Shown piece after piece: positions 8,591 through 16,582 of a stretch of DNA of 64,000 nt. The stretch is taken from positions 2,691,501-2,755,500 of the forward strand of contig NZ_CP113061.1 of the NCBI RefSeq assembly GCF_026625745.1. The letters run 5' to 3'. The stretch comes from Asticcacaulis sp. SL142. Its GTDB lineage: Bacteria > Pseudomonadota > Alphaproteobacteria > Caulobacterales > Caulobacteraceae. How positions within the stretch are numbered: the stretch's first letter is position 1; every line of letters begins with the position of its first letter. The notes beneath the pieces are model-generated. The model was given only the letters and a program-made list of their open reading frames with translations. It was not told the origin of the DNA and made no database searches. A program made the position numbers and the translations under genes.

Positions 8591-9685
8591 ATGTTTGACG
8601 GGCTCTATAGCGGGTTTACCTCTGACGTTTATCTCAGGCCCGACGTGTTCGAGGCTGAGATGGAACGGGTGTTTGCCCCGTCCTGGCTGTGTCTGGGCTT
8701 TACCGATGATCTGCAAAGCCCGAACGATTTCATTACCCGTCAGATCGGTAAGACCAATATCGTCGTGCAGAATGTCAAAGGCACATTACGGGCCTTTCGC
8801 AATGTCTGCACCCACCGGTTTTCACGCATTCAGTGCGAGGCGAAAGGTAACCGCCCGCTGACCTGCCCCTATCATGGCTGGTCGTTTGATGGTAACGGCA
8901 CCCCGGTCGGCGTGCCCCATAATGCCAAAAGTTTTGACCTGAGTGACGATGACCGGCAGGCTTTGCGGCTGGAGGCATTTGCGCTTGAGACCTGCGGTCG
9001 ATTTGTGTTTGTGCGCATGGCCGCGGACGGGCCGGATCTGCGCGGGTTCTTGGCTGGGTTTTATGACATCCTAGAACATCTGAGCGATACCTGCCCGGAG
9101 CGGTTCGACAGCCACCAGGCGTCGTGGGATTTTAACTGGAAGCTGGGCATGGACAATGCCGCCGAAGGGTATCATGTCCCGCTGGTGCACCCCGAAAGTT
9201 TCGCGGCCATGTTAAAGCCCGATCTGCGCCTGACGGCTGAGGGTGAGCACGGTTATTTTCTGGGCGATTTTCGCGAACAGTCGGTGAAATGGTGGGCCGG
9301 CGTATCCAAGGCCATCGGATTGCAGACCACGCCGCGCTATCCCGAATATGCCTGTTTTCTGGTCTTTCCCAATATGGTTATCAATATGAGCTGGGGCGGG
9401 TTCTATTCCGCCCTGATGTTTGATCCGATCGGGGTGGATGCCACCGCGGTCAATGCCGGGCTGTTTCTGGGCCGCAATAAGGGCGGGGCTGCCCGTGAGA
9501 TGATCGTGGCGCAGCTAAAAGACTTTTCCGATAAGGTGCGGGCCGAGGATCACGGCATCTGTGTCAAGGTGCATCAGGGGCTGACATCGATGGCCACACC
9601 GCGCGCGCCGCTGCTGGGTAAGATGGAAGATGCTTGCGCCCATTTTCATGCTGTCTATGCCAACCGAATGAAGGGGGCCTTATGA
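8591..9685 (+). CDS. Rieske non-haem iron oxygenase, alpha-subunit type
   Basis: A 364-residue protein with an N-terminal Rieske [2Fe-2S] domain (CTH near residue 73 and CPYHGW about 20 residues later) and a C-terminal catalytic domain. The mononuclear iron site is in DNAAEGYHVPLVHPE, with two histidines in the expected spacing. Such enzymes hydroxylate or otherwise oxidise aromatic, aliphatic or amine substrates and need a reductase and ferredoxin, neither of which is encoded nearby. It starts 2 bp after the KAS III-like gene and overlaps the SDR gene as ATGA, so its substrate probably belongs to the same pathway. Confidence 0.88.
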   Translation: MFDGLYSGFTSDVYLRPDVFEAEMERVFAPSWLCLGFTDDLQSPNDFITRQIGKTNIVVQNVKGTLRAFRNVCTHRFSRIQCEAKGNRPLTCPYHGWSFDGNGTPVGVPHNAKSFDLSDDDRQALRLEAFALETCGRFVFVRMAADGPDLRGFLAGFYDILEHLSDTCPERFDSHQASWDFNWKLGMDNAAEGYHVPLVHPESFAAMLKPDLRLTAEGEHGYFLGDFREQSVKWWAGVSKAIGLQTTPRYPEYACFLVFPNMVINMSWGGFYSALMFDPIGVDATAVNAGLFLGRNKGGAAREMIVAQLKDFSDKVRAEDHGICVKVHQGLTSMATPRAPLLGKMEDACAHFHAVYANRMKGAL

Positions 9686-10473
9686 GCGATCTGATGCCGG
9701 TTCAAAATCCCGTGCGTGAACCGTTCAATCCGATGTCACTGGAAGGGCGCACTATTCTGGTGACGGGTGCCTCAAGTGGTATCGGTAAGGGTACGGCCAT
9801 CTATCTGGCCAAGCTGGGCGCGCGGGTCATTGCGTCGGGCCGTAATGCCGAAAGATTGCAGGAAACGCTGAATGAGATGCCGGGTGAGGGCCATGTCGGG
9901 CGGGTGCTCGACCTGGCGCAGCATGAGCTGATCGTGCCGTGGATGAAGGAAACCTGCGCGCTTTATGGCCCCTTAAATGGTCTGGCGCACTGTGCCGGTA
10001 TTCAGTCGATGCGACCGCTGCAAACGGTTAATCTTGACTATATCCGTGAGGTGTTTGACGCCAATCTGACGGCGGCGCTGGTGCTGGCGCAGGCCATGCG
10101 GCTCAAGGGGTGCCATACGCCGCAGGCCTCATTGGTGTTTGTGGCCTCAACCTCGGCCTTGCGCGGCGCATCCGGCAATTCGGTCTATGCGGCCTCAAAA
10201 GGCGGTATGGCGGCCATGACGCGCAGTCTGGGGATTGAACTGGTTCGTGACGGGTTGCGGGTCAACTGCGTCGCCCCGGCGCTGGTGGATACGCCCATCG
10301 CCCATGCCTATCGTAAGCTGACCGAGGATGGCTATCAGCGCCTGACCGCCGCCCATCCGTTGGGGATTGGCTACCCCGAAGATGTCGCCGCGGCTGTGGC
10401 GTTTTTGCTGGCCGACACGTCGCGCTGGATCACCGGCTCGATTATGGCGGTCGATGGGGGCCTGCTGGCATGA
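9682..10473 (+). CDS. SDR-family oxidoreductase (FabG-like)
   Basis: A 263-residue classical short-chain dehydrogenase/reductase. The cofactor motif TGASSGIG is near residues 29-36, the catalytic serine lies in VASTSAL, and the YxxxK pair is in YAASKGG. The C-terminal ITGSIMAVDGG is typical of FabG-like members. The ATG at 9682 overlaps the Rieske stop (ATGA) and is preferred over an upstream start at 9634. In this cassette it could reduce a 3-oxoacyl-ACP made by the KAS III-like enzymes to the 3-hydroxyacyl form; this role is inferred from context. Confidence 0.88.
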   Translation: MSDLMPVQNPVREPFNPMSLEGRTILVTGASSGIGKGTAIYLAKLGARVIASGRNAERLQETLNEMPGEGHVGRVLDLAQHELIVPWMKETCALYGPLNGLAHCAGIQSMRPLQTVNLDYIREVFDANLTAALVLAQAMRLKGCHTPQASLVFVASTSALRGASGNSVYAASKGGMAAMTRSLGIELVRDGLRVNCVAPALVDTPIAHAYRKLTEDGYQRLTAAHPLGIGYPEDVAAAVAFLLADTSRWITGSIMAVDGGLLA

Positions 10474-11309
10474 CCGCCGTGGCTACCCCTAAAGCCCCGT
10501 CTCGGCGCATCAGTTTGTCGCTGAATAACGATCATAGCTGTGCGCCGCTCAGCTATCTGGAGATGGGACGTGTAGACGGGCCGGTGCTGGTCTTCCTGCA
10601 TGGATTGGGGGCGGATTGTCTGGCCTGGCATTACTGTCTGCCCGCGTTTATGGCGCGCTACCGGATCATTGCCCTCGATCTGCCGGGGCATGGCCGATCG
10701 GGTGTTGATGTGGGTGATGGCGATGTTGCCTTTATGACGGGCTGGCTGGACGAAGCCCTGGCCCTGCTTAAGGTGTCATCGGCCCATGTGGTTGGCCATT
10801 CGATGGGGGCCAAGCTGGCCTTGGGGCTGGCCCATCGTCACCCTGAGCGTGTGCAATCCATGACCTTGATTGCCCCCGCAGGTCTTGGCGGGCCTTTCCA
10901 CTATGAGACCATGGACGCCTATCTTGCGGCGCCATCGCTAAAGACCGCTCATGATCTGGCGCGGTTTCTGGTGACTGAGCGCCATGCCCAGATGGTTCCC
11001 GCCCTGGCGCAGGCCCTTTATGAGGCGGTCAGCGATCCCGGACGGCAGGCAGCCTTTGTTAAGCTACTTGAGACGGCCAAGACCTTTGGCGTGGCGCTGT
11101 CGCCGGAATGGCGGGACTGGTCGCGGCTGCGCTGCCCCATACAGTTTATCTGGGGCGATCAGGATCGGCTGACCCCGTTAAACGAAGCGGCCTATCTGCC
11201 GCCGGATGCGGTGGTCCATGTCCTGCCGGACGTGGGTCATCTGCCCCATGTCGAGGCGGCGGCAGGCGTTGTGGCGCGCTTAAAAGCCTTTCTGGAAACG
11301 GCAGTATAG
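10470..11309 (+). CDS. Alpha/beta-hydrolase fold protein
   Basis: A 279-residue alpha/beta hydrolase. The nucleophile elbow is GHSMG (around residue 110), the oxyanion-hole motif LHGLGAD lies near the N-terminus, the acid is likely in WGDQDRLTP and the catalytic histidine in VGHLPH. It overlaps the SDR stop as ATGA and is followed after 10 bp by the second KAS III-like gene. A thioesterase that frees the acyl group from the carrier protein, or an acyltransferase, would fit the context, but the fold alone does not tell which. Confidence 0.85.
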   Translation: MTAVATPKAPSRRISLSLNNDHSCAPLSYLEMGRVDGPVLVFLHGLGADCLAWHYCLPAFMARYRIIALDLPGHGRSGVDVGDGDVAFMTGWLDEALALLKVSSAHVVGHSMGAKLALGLAHRHPERVQSMTLIAPAGLGGPFHYETMDAYLAAPSLKTAHDLARFLVTERHAQMVPALAQALYEAVSDPGRQAAFVKLLETAKTFGVALSPEWRDWSRLRCPIQFIWGDQDRLTPLNEAAYLPPDAVVHVLPDVGHLPHVEAAAGVVARLKAFLETAV

Positions 11310-11319
11310 GGATGCGATC

Positions 11320-12342
11320 ATGGCCACCTTTGTAACCCGCGCCCCGGCCCTCAGAGGCATAGTCACGGCCATGCCGTCGCATCAGGAATCTAACCATGAT
11401 CTGTCGGGGCTATTTGGCGAAGAGATGGTGGGTAAGATCATCGGGGCGACGGGTATTGAAACCCGTCCGGTGTCAGACGGCCTTTTAATCAGCGATATGG
11501 CGGTGGCCGCCGCGCAAAATCTGATGGACGGTCTGGGCTGGGACAAGGACAGCATCGATCTGCTGGTTTTGGTGACCCAGACGCCGGACTATCCGTTACC
11601 GGCGACCTCCTATGTGGTGCATGGCCGACTGGGCCTGCCCATGACGACGGCGACCCTTGATCTGCGGCTGGGCTGTTCGGGGTTTGTCTATGGTTTGAGC
11701 GTCATCTCGTCGATGATGGCGGCGGGCGGCCTCAAGCGGGCGCTACTTATCGGCGGCGATGTCATCAACACCATGATCGCCGATGATGACAGGGCGCTAA
11801 GGTTGCTGTTCGGGGATGCGGTGGCGGCGACGGCTTTGGAAGCGTCAGATGACGATCACCAGATTGGCTTTGATCTGGGGGCCGATGGGTCGGGTGCGCC
11901 ACATCTGATCTCGGAAACCGGCGGGGTGGCCCATCCCGGCGATCCGCGCCTTTATATGGATGGGGCGCGGGTATTGTCGTTTTCCCTGCGTCAGGTAGCC
12001 CCGTCTGTAGCGCGGGCGCTAGCGGCGGTGAATATGGCGGCTGATGACATGGATCATGTTATCCTACATCAGGCCAACGCGATGATGATTCAGTCTTTGG
12101 CCAAAAAAATCGGCCTGCGTGATGAGCAGGTGGTGGAGGTGGTCAGAGACTATGGCAATACCGGCCCGGCCTCGATCCCGCTGGCGATGTGCGAGACGTT
12201 CCATCAGGTGACGTCGCAGGCTCCGGTCAATCTGCTGCTCAGTGGGTTCGGTGTAGGCTGGTCATGGGCGTCCGCCGTCTGGCGCACACCAAAGCCTTGC
12301 TATTGCGATATTCTCCGCCTGCCGCATAAGGATCAGCTTTAA
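11320..12342 (+). CDS. 3-oxoacyl-ACP synthase III (FabH)-like protein, copy 2
   Basis: A 340-residue KAS III-like condensing enzyme related to, but clearly different from, the copy at 7524. The triad is intact: Cys in RLGCSG (about C119), His in ILHQANA (about H250) and Asn in YGNTGPASIP (about N280). Having two such enzymes with one ACP suggests two distinct condensations, or a heteromeric enzyme; neither copy looks decayed. Its stop overlaps the pseG start by one base (TAATG), binding the acyl cassette translationally to the pseudaminate pathway. Confidence 0.87.
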   Translation: MATFVTRAPALRGIVTAMPSHQESNHDLSGLFGEEMVGKIIGATGIETRPVSDGLLISDMAVAAAQNLMDGLGWDKDSIDLLVLVTQTPDYPLPATSYVVHGRLGLPMTTATLDLRLGCSGFVYGLSVISSMMAAGGLKRALLIGGDVINTMIADDDRALRLLFGDAVAATALEASDDDHQIGFDLGADGSGAPHLISETGGVAHPGDPRLYMDGARVLSFSLRQVAPSVARALAAVNMAADDMDHVILHQANAMMIQSLAKKIGLRDEQVVEVVRDYGNTGPASIPLAMCETFHQVTSQAPVNLLLSGFGVGWSWASAVWRTPKPCYCDILRLPHKDQL

Positions 12343-13355
12343 TGGCGCGTTTGTGGATCAGAACCGAAGCGTCCGCCGCTATTGGCCTAGGCCATTTCAT
12401 GCGCTGTTTCGCGATTGCCGAAGCCGCTAGCGCGCACGGGTGGAAGGTGAGCTTCATCCTTAATGAGGCATCAAGCGCTGCCCAAAAACAGATGGCGGCC
12501 ATCGGGGCCAACTGGGTTAAGGTGCAAAGCCGGATTGGCTCTCAGGCGGACGGGGTGGCGCTGCGTACCCTGATTTCCAGCCATCACTGGCTGATCATCG
12601 ACAGCTATAGCGCGACGCCTGACTATATCGCCGCCATGTATGATCATACCAAAGTGCTGGTCATGGATGATTTGGCGCAACTGAGCCATATCCGCGCCCA
12701 CATGGTCGTCAACGCGGCGGCGGCGGCCAAAACCCTGCCTTATGACGACATTGCCCCGCAGGCGGTGGCCTGCCTTGGGCCGCGCTACGCTCCGATCCGT
12801 GCAGAGTTTAGCCGCGAATATCCAAAGTTCGATCAGGAGGGCTTTATTGCCCTCATGTTTGGCGGGTCAGATCCTAAGAACCTTACCGGTCAGGCGCTCA
12901 GTGATCTCTACCATGAGATGTTCCCCATGATCGGCCAGCGCGTCCCGATCCGCCTGATCGCGGGGCCTGTCAATCCGCACATTGAGGCGTTATCGACCCA
13001 GATCGCCGGTATGGAGCAGGTGTCTTTGCATATGGCACCTGACAGTGTGGCTGAAACGCTTAACGGTGCGTCGCTGGTCGTGACGGCGGCGGGCGGCAGC
13101 GTCGGGGAAATTGCCGCTCAAAGCCTGATGGCACTGGTGCTGATTGTGGTTGATAATCAGGTCATGTCGCTGAAATCGTCACCCTATCCGGTCATGGATG
13201 CCCGCGGTGGATTGCCCGATGATTTCGCCCAGTGGGTCGCGACCTTTCTGATGCATCCGGAAATTTGTCAGGAAACGGCCACCCGCGCCAAAGCCCTGAT
13301 TGACGGCCAAGGGCCGCGCCGGATCGTTGAGATCATGACGGAGCTTAGTCTTTAA
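12342..13355 (+). CDS. pseG: UDP-2,4-diacetamido-2,4,6-trideoxy-L-altropyranose hydrolase, PseG/FlmD
   Basis: Removes UDP from the diacetamido-trideoxy-altrose nucleotide to release the free sugar used by PseI. The 337 residues have a GT-B-like fold as in MurG. The N-terminal RTEASAAIGLGHFMRC corresponds to the family's GxGHxxR-type signature, with the catalytic histidine in it. MFGGSDPKN and AAGGSVGEIAA are the expected C-terminal nucleotide-binding motifs. Its start overlaps the preceding KAS III-like gene, and a repeat element begins at its stop codon. Caulobacter flmD is the equivalent. Confidence 0.9.
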   Translation: MARLWIRTEASAAIGLGHFMRCFAIAEAASAHGWKVSFILNEASSAAQKQMAAIGANWVKVQSRIGSQADGVALRTLISSHHWLIIDSYSATPDYIAAMYDHTKVLVMDDLAQLSHIRAHMVVNAAAAAKTLPYDDIAPQAVACLGPRYAPIRAEFSREYPKFDQEGFIALMFGGSDPKNLTGQALSDLYHEMFPMIGQRVPIRLIAGPVNPHIEALSTQIAGMEQVSLHMAPDSVAETLNGASLVVTAAGGSVGEIAAQSLMALVLIVVDNQVMSLKSSPYPVMDARGGLPDDFAQWVATFLMHPEICQETATRAKALIDGQGPRRIVEIMTELSL

Positions 13356-13412
13356 GCGCGTCCCAATAAGTGTTGAGCGGTTTTTGCCCAATATTGAAAA
13401 AAGTGATGCGCG
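13354..13412. repeat. Intergenic palindromic repeat, copy 1
   Basis: Starts within the pseG stop codon with AAGCGCGTCCCAATAAGTG, continues AGCGGTTTTTG and ends GATGCGCG, so its outer ends can pair (GCGC with GCGC). It belongs to the family also seen at 31685, 46987, 48561, 55850 and 59804. It lies just upstream of the pseH-like gene and would form a hairpin in the mRNA. Confidence 0.65.
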
Positions 13413-13430
13413 ACATTTGAAAGAAAAACT

Positions 13431-14009
13431 ATGTTTGACCATATGGCCTTTCGTGAGCCGACCGCCGATGACGCCCAGATGATCCTCGACTGGCGTACAG
13501 CGGATCATGTCGCCCCCTATATGCTGACCACGGTCGACTATGACCTCGATAAGCAGCGGGCCTGGATCGAGCGCAGCAACGCCCGCGCCGACTACCATCA
13601 CCGGCTGATCCTGATCCATGGCCGGCCGGTCGGTTATACGTCGATCACGATTGTCGATATGGACAACCGCATCGGCGAAATCGGAATCTATATGGGTGAG
13701 CGCGACGTGCCGGGCGACCTGACCATGTATAATTTTGTGCCGACCCTGAACCATGCCTTTTACGCGCTGCGGCTCACCAAGCTGGTCAACCATATTGCCG
13801 ACTGGAATCCGCGCGTCATCAAGGTCCAGAAATATAACGGCTACCGTCAGATTGGCGTCGAGCCGGGTAAGGTTGTTAAGGACGGCATTGCCCGCGACCT
13901 TTATGTGTTTGAACAAACCGCACAAGAATGGGCGCAGTTTCGGCGCAAATATCCGGATAATCGTGACTGGGACGGGGTTGCGCGGCCTGATCCAGCGGGA
14001 ACCGATTGA
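13431..14009 (+). CDS. pseH: GNAT-family N-acyltransferase, PseH/FlmH-like
   Basis: A 192-residue GNAT protein. The start FREPTADDAQMILDWRT and the later YMLTTVDYDLDKQRAWIE resemble the PseH group, which transfers acetyl from acetyl-CoA to the C4 amino group of the PseC product. VNHIADWNPRVIKVQKYNGYRQIG is the typical acetyl-CoA-binding and C-terminal region. It completes the six-enzyme pathway in this window (PseB, C, H, G, I, F). Given the ACP cassette beside it, the donor might instead be a longer or modified acyl group; this cannot be decided from the sequence. Confidence 0.78.
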   Translation: MFDHMAFREPTADDAQMILDWRTADHVAPYMLTTVDYDLDKQRAWIERSNARADYHHRLILIHGRPVGYTSITIVDMDNRIGEIGIYMGERDVPGDLTMYNFVPTLNHAFYALRLTKLVNHIADWNPRVIKVQKYNGYRQIGVEPGKVVKDGIARDLYVFEQTAQEWAQFRRKYPDNRDWDGVARPDPAGTD

Positions 14010-14055
14010 GATTTAACGGCGCAGGCCTATATAGGTATCACATAGGAGAGCAAAT

Positions 14056-14526
14056 ATGGCCCGTTCATCGTTAGGCTTTGATCTGACCCCGCCGACAGAG
14101 GCGCAGTATAAGTCGCTGGCGGCCAAACTCGATCCCGAAGCCGTGCGCATCCTGCTCAATCACGGCACGGAACCGCCGTTTTGCGGCAAGTTTGATGAAT
14201 ATGAGGAGGAGGGCATCTACGCTTGCGCTCTGTGTCACCTGCCGTTGTTCCGGTCGCGTGCCAAGTTCCACTCCGGTTCGGGCTGGCCGAGCTTTTATGA
14301 AGGCATTGATGAGGATCATATCCGCAATATTCAGGATCGCTCCCACGGTATGGTGCGCACAGAAATCCGTTGCGGGCGCTGCGATGCCCATCTGGGCCAT
14401 GTGTTTGATGATGGTCCGCGTCCGACCGGCCTGCGCTATTGCATGAATTCGGTCGCTATGAATTTTGTACCGGACGGCGAAGCCTTGCCCGATATGCTGG
14501 AGCGCGATGATCCGTCGCAGGTGTGA
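14056..14526 (+). CDS. msrB: Peptide-methionine (R)-S-oxide reductase MsrB
   Basis: Repairs methionine R-sulfoxide in oxidised proteins. The 156 residues include the zinc-binding pairs CALC and CGRC, the family motif HSGSGWPSF and the catalytic cysteine in RYCMNS (about C129). A second, resolving cysteine is present in PFCGKF. No signal peptide is visible, so it is cytoplasmic. A good ribosome-binding site (aggaga) precedes the ATG. It is 46 bp downstream of the pseH-like gene, probably by chance rather than function. Confidence 0.95.
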   Translation: MARSSLGFDLTPPTEAQYKSLAAKLDPEAVRILLNHGTEPPFCGKFDEYEEEGIYACALCHLPLFRSRAKFHSGSGWPSFYEGIDEDHIRNIQDRSHGMVRTEIRCGRCDAHLGHVFDDGPRPTGLRYCMNSVAMNFVPDGEALPDMLERDDPSQV

Positions 14527-14634
14527 ATATAATCTGCATACGGATTAAAATATTCCGTTCAGATTCGTGTGAAATTGATCCGTATTCTGATTTATTCTTG
14601 TTGCTAAGTCTCTAAAAGAGCGCATGATTTCATA

Positions 14635-14667
14635 ACAGTCTTGGGAGGACTGTGCCGAATTTTCGGC
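14635..14667 (+). other. Two adjacent stem-loops in the leader of the small secreted protein
   Basis: ACAGTC (14635-14640) pairs with GACTGT (14648-14653) across a 7-base loop, TTGGGAG, that exposes a Shine-Dalgarno-like sequence. GCCGA (14654-14658) then pairs with TCGGC (14663-14667). The hairpins sit 36 bp before the start codon. They may form a structured 5' leader or, less likely, a weak terminator, since no long T-run follows. Confidence 0.45.
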
Positions 14668-14702
14668 TTTCACCCGATAAAACAAAAAACGGGAGTGAAA
14701 TC

Positions 14703-15068
14703 ATGTTTAAGTTAAATGCAGTTCTTGTAGTTGCGGCCTTTGGTGTGCTTGCGACCTCACCAGCTTTTGCCGAATGTGACATCGTGCAGGGGCAGCAGGT
14801 GGGTAAGGCCATCACCCGCGCCACACAAAAAGACTTGTCGGGTGTGATAACGCCAGCTCGTAAGCCGGTCATCGACATCCTGCGCTGTGAAGGCGGCGGC
14901 AGCCGGTTTGAGGCGACCTTTCGTTATTCGCAGATAAACAGCGATGGTCAGACGGTCTGGATCGAAGGCACCGCCAAGGGACAGCACGATGCGGTCACAG
15001 ATATGGAATACCGCAAATCCAGTCCTCAGCTTCAGTCCAAGCTGGAACCCCGCAAAGACCGGTTCTGA
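14703..15068 (+). CDS. Small exported protein of unknown function
   Basis: A 121-residue protein that begins with a clear Sec signal peptide (MFKLNAVLVVAAFGVLATSP, with cleavage likely after SPAFA), so the mature periplasmic protein has about 100 residues. The mature part has cysteines early on and in ILRCEGGG that could form a disulfide. I do not recognise the family. The ATG at 14703 has a ribosome-binding site (gggagtga) and the signal peptide starts exactly there; an upstream in-frame start at 14652 is rejected. Its mRNA ends at a clear terminator just after the stop codon. Confidence 0.75.
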   Translation: MFKLNAVLVVAAFGVLATSPAFAECDIVQGQQVGKAITRATQKDLSGVITPARKPVIDILRCEGGGSRFEATFRYSQINSDGQTVWIEGTAKGQHDAVTDMEYRKSSPQLQSKLEPRKDRF

Positions 15069-15070
15069 AT

Positions 15071-15105
15071 AAAAAAGCGGCCCCGTTTCCGGAGCCGCTT
15101 TTCTT
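15071..15105. terminator. Rho-independent terminator
   Basis: AAAAAAGCGGCCCC / GGAGCCGCTTTTCTT forms a GC-rich stem with T-rich tail. It starts 3 bp after the stop of the small secreted protein and can also work for the convergent aldehyde dehydrogenase gene on the minus strand. Confidence 0.75.
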
Positions 15106-15151
15106 ATGTCTGGGGTTTGGGGTTGTGACCTCAAAACCTTGACCCTAAAGC

Positions 15152-16582
15152 TTAGGCTGAGGTGTAGGCCGTCTTAACGATGGTGTAGAATTCCTTGGCA
15201 TAGGCGCCTTGCTCGCGCGGGCCGTAGGAGGAGCCTTTACGGCCACCGAACGGGACGTGGTAATCAACACCGGCGGTCGGCAGGTTGACCATGACCATAC
15301 CGGCTTCCGAGCGGCGCTTGAAGGTTTCAGCCGACTTGAGCGAGGTGGTGCAGATACCCGCCGACAGACCAAATTCGGTGTCGTTGGCGACCTTGATGGC
15401 TTCTTCGAGGTCCTTGACGCGGATGATCGAGGCGACCGGGCCGAACACTTCTTCTTTGTTGATCGACATGGCCGGGGTGGTTTTGTCAATCAGGGTCGGG
15501 GCGTAGTAGTAGCCCGGCGTACCAAAGGTCAGGTCTTCGCCACCCGACAGGATTTCAGCGCCTTCGGCCTTGGCCTTGGCAACCGCGTCCTGAGCGATCT
15601 TGAGTTGTTCCTGAGAGGCGATCGGGCCCATCTGAACGCCGTCAGCGCGGCTGTCGCCAACCTTGATCGCCTTGGCGGCTTCGGCCAGCTTGGCAACAAA
15701 GGTGTCGGCAATGCCTTCGGTGACGATGATGCGCGACGAGGCCGTGCAGCGGTGTCCGGACGAGAAGAAGGCCGAGTTGAGCACGGAATTGACCGCGACA
15801 TTGAGGTCAGCATCATCAAGCACGATGACCGGGTTTTTACCACCCATTTCGGCCTGAATACGCTTGCCCTTAGCCACAGCTTGATCACGCACGCGGGTGC
15901 CGGTCGGGACTGAGCCGGTGAAGGAGATAGCGTCACAGCCGTCGATCAGCAGTGGGCCCGCGACCGAACCGCGCGCGAACACGACGTTCAGCACGCCCTT
16001 GGGCAGGCCGGCGCGGGTCAGGATGTCGGCCAGAGCCCAGGCGCAGGCCGGGGTCAACTCAGCAGGCTTACACACAACCGTGTTGCCGAACGCGATGGCT
16101 GGAGCCATTTTCCAGGCCGGAATAGCGATCGGGAAGTTCCACGGGCAAATCAGGCCAATAACGCCGACCGGCTCACGGGTGATCTCGACCTTGACGCCGG
16201 GACGGACGGAATCGAGCACTTCACCGTGGGCGCGCAGGGCTTCACCGGCAAAATACTTAAAGATGTGACCGGCGCGGGTGACTTCGCCGATACCTTCCGG
16301 CAGGGTCTTGCCTTCTTCACGCGACAAAAGCGCACCGAGTTCAGCCTTGCGGGCCAGGATTTCGGTGCCGGCATTGTCGAGCACGTCAAAACGCTGCTGC
16401 GGCGTTGAAAACTGCCAGGTCTTGAAAGCTTCGCGGGCCGCGTCGATGGCCGCCTTAACTTCCGCTTCACCGGCGGTCGAATAGGTGCCGATGATGTCGT
16501 TGGTATCGGACGGGTTGATGTCGTTAAAGGTGTTGCCCGTTACGACCCATTCGCCGTTAATCAGGTTGCCATATGTGGTCAA
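15152..16582 (-). CDS. Aldehyde dehydrogenase, 2,5-dioxovalerate (alpha-ketoglutarate semialdehyde) type
   Basis: NAD(P)-dependent ALDH of 476 residues, resembling the enzymes that oxidise 2,5-dioxovalerate to 2-oxoglutarate at the end of the non-phosphorylative pentose and uronate routes. It has the general-base glutamate in QAEMGGKNP and the catalytic cysteine in SGHRCTASSR (about C279). CPWNFPIAIPAWK and TGSVPTGTRV are the expected NAD-binding motifs. I chose the TTG start at 16582: it is preceded by GGGAGAG and gives the standard N-terminus (TTYGNLINGEW). A palindrome 50 bp upstream suggests sugar-responsive control. Succinate semialdehyde dehydrogenase is the main alternative. Confidence 0.85.
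   Translation of the reverse strand: MTTYGNLINGEWVVTGNTFNDINPSDTNDIIGTYSTAGEAEVKAAIDAAREAFKTWQFSTPQQRFDVLDNAGTEILARKAELGALLSREEGKTLPEGIGEVTRAGHIFKYFAGEALRAHGEVLDSVRPGVKVEITREPVGVIGLICPWNFPIAIPAWKMAPAIAFGNTVVCKPAELTPACAWALADILTRAGLPKGVLNVVFARGSVAGPLLIDGCDAISFTGSVPTGTRVRDQAVAKGKRIQAEMGGKNPVIVLDDADLNVAVNSVLNSAFFSSGHRCTASSRIIVTEGIADTFVAKLAEAAKAIKVGDSRADGVQMGPIASQEQLKIAQDAVAKAKAEGAEILSGGEDLTFGTPGYYYAPTLIDKTTPAMSINKEEVFGPVASIIRVKDLEEAIKVANDTEFGLSAGICTTSLKSAETFKRRSEAGMVMVNLPTAGVDYHVPFGGRKGSSYGPREQGAYAKEFYTIVKTAYTSA

Noticed and set aside
15209-15913. Plus-strand reading frame of 234 codons inside the aldehyde dehydrogenase
   Set aside because: Antisense shadow of a well-supported ALDH gene with all catalytic residues in the other strand.
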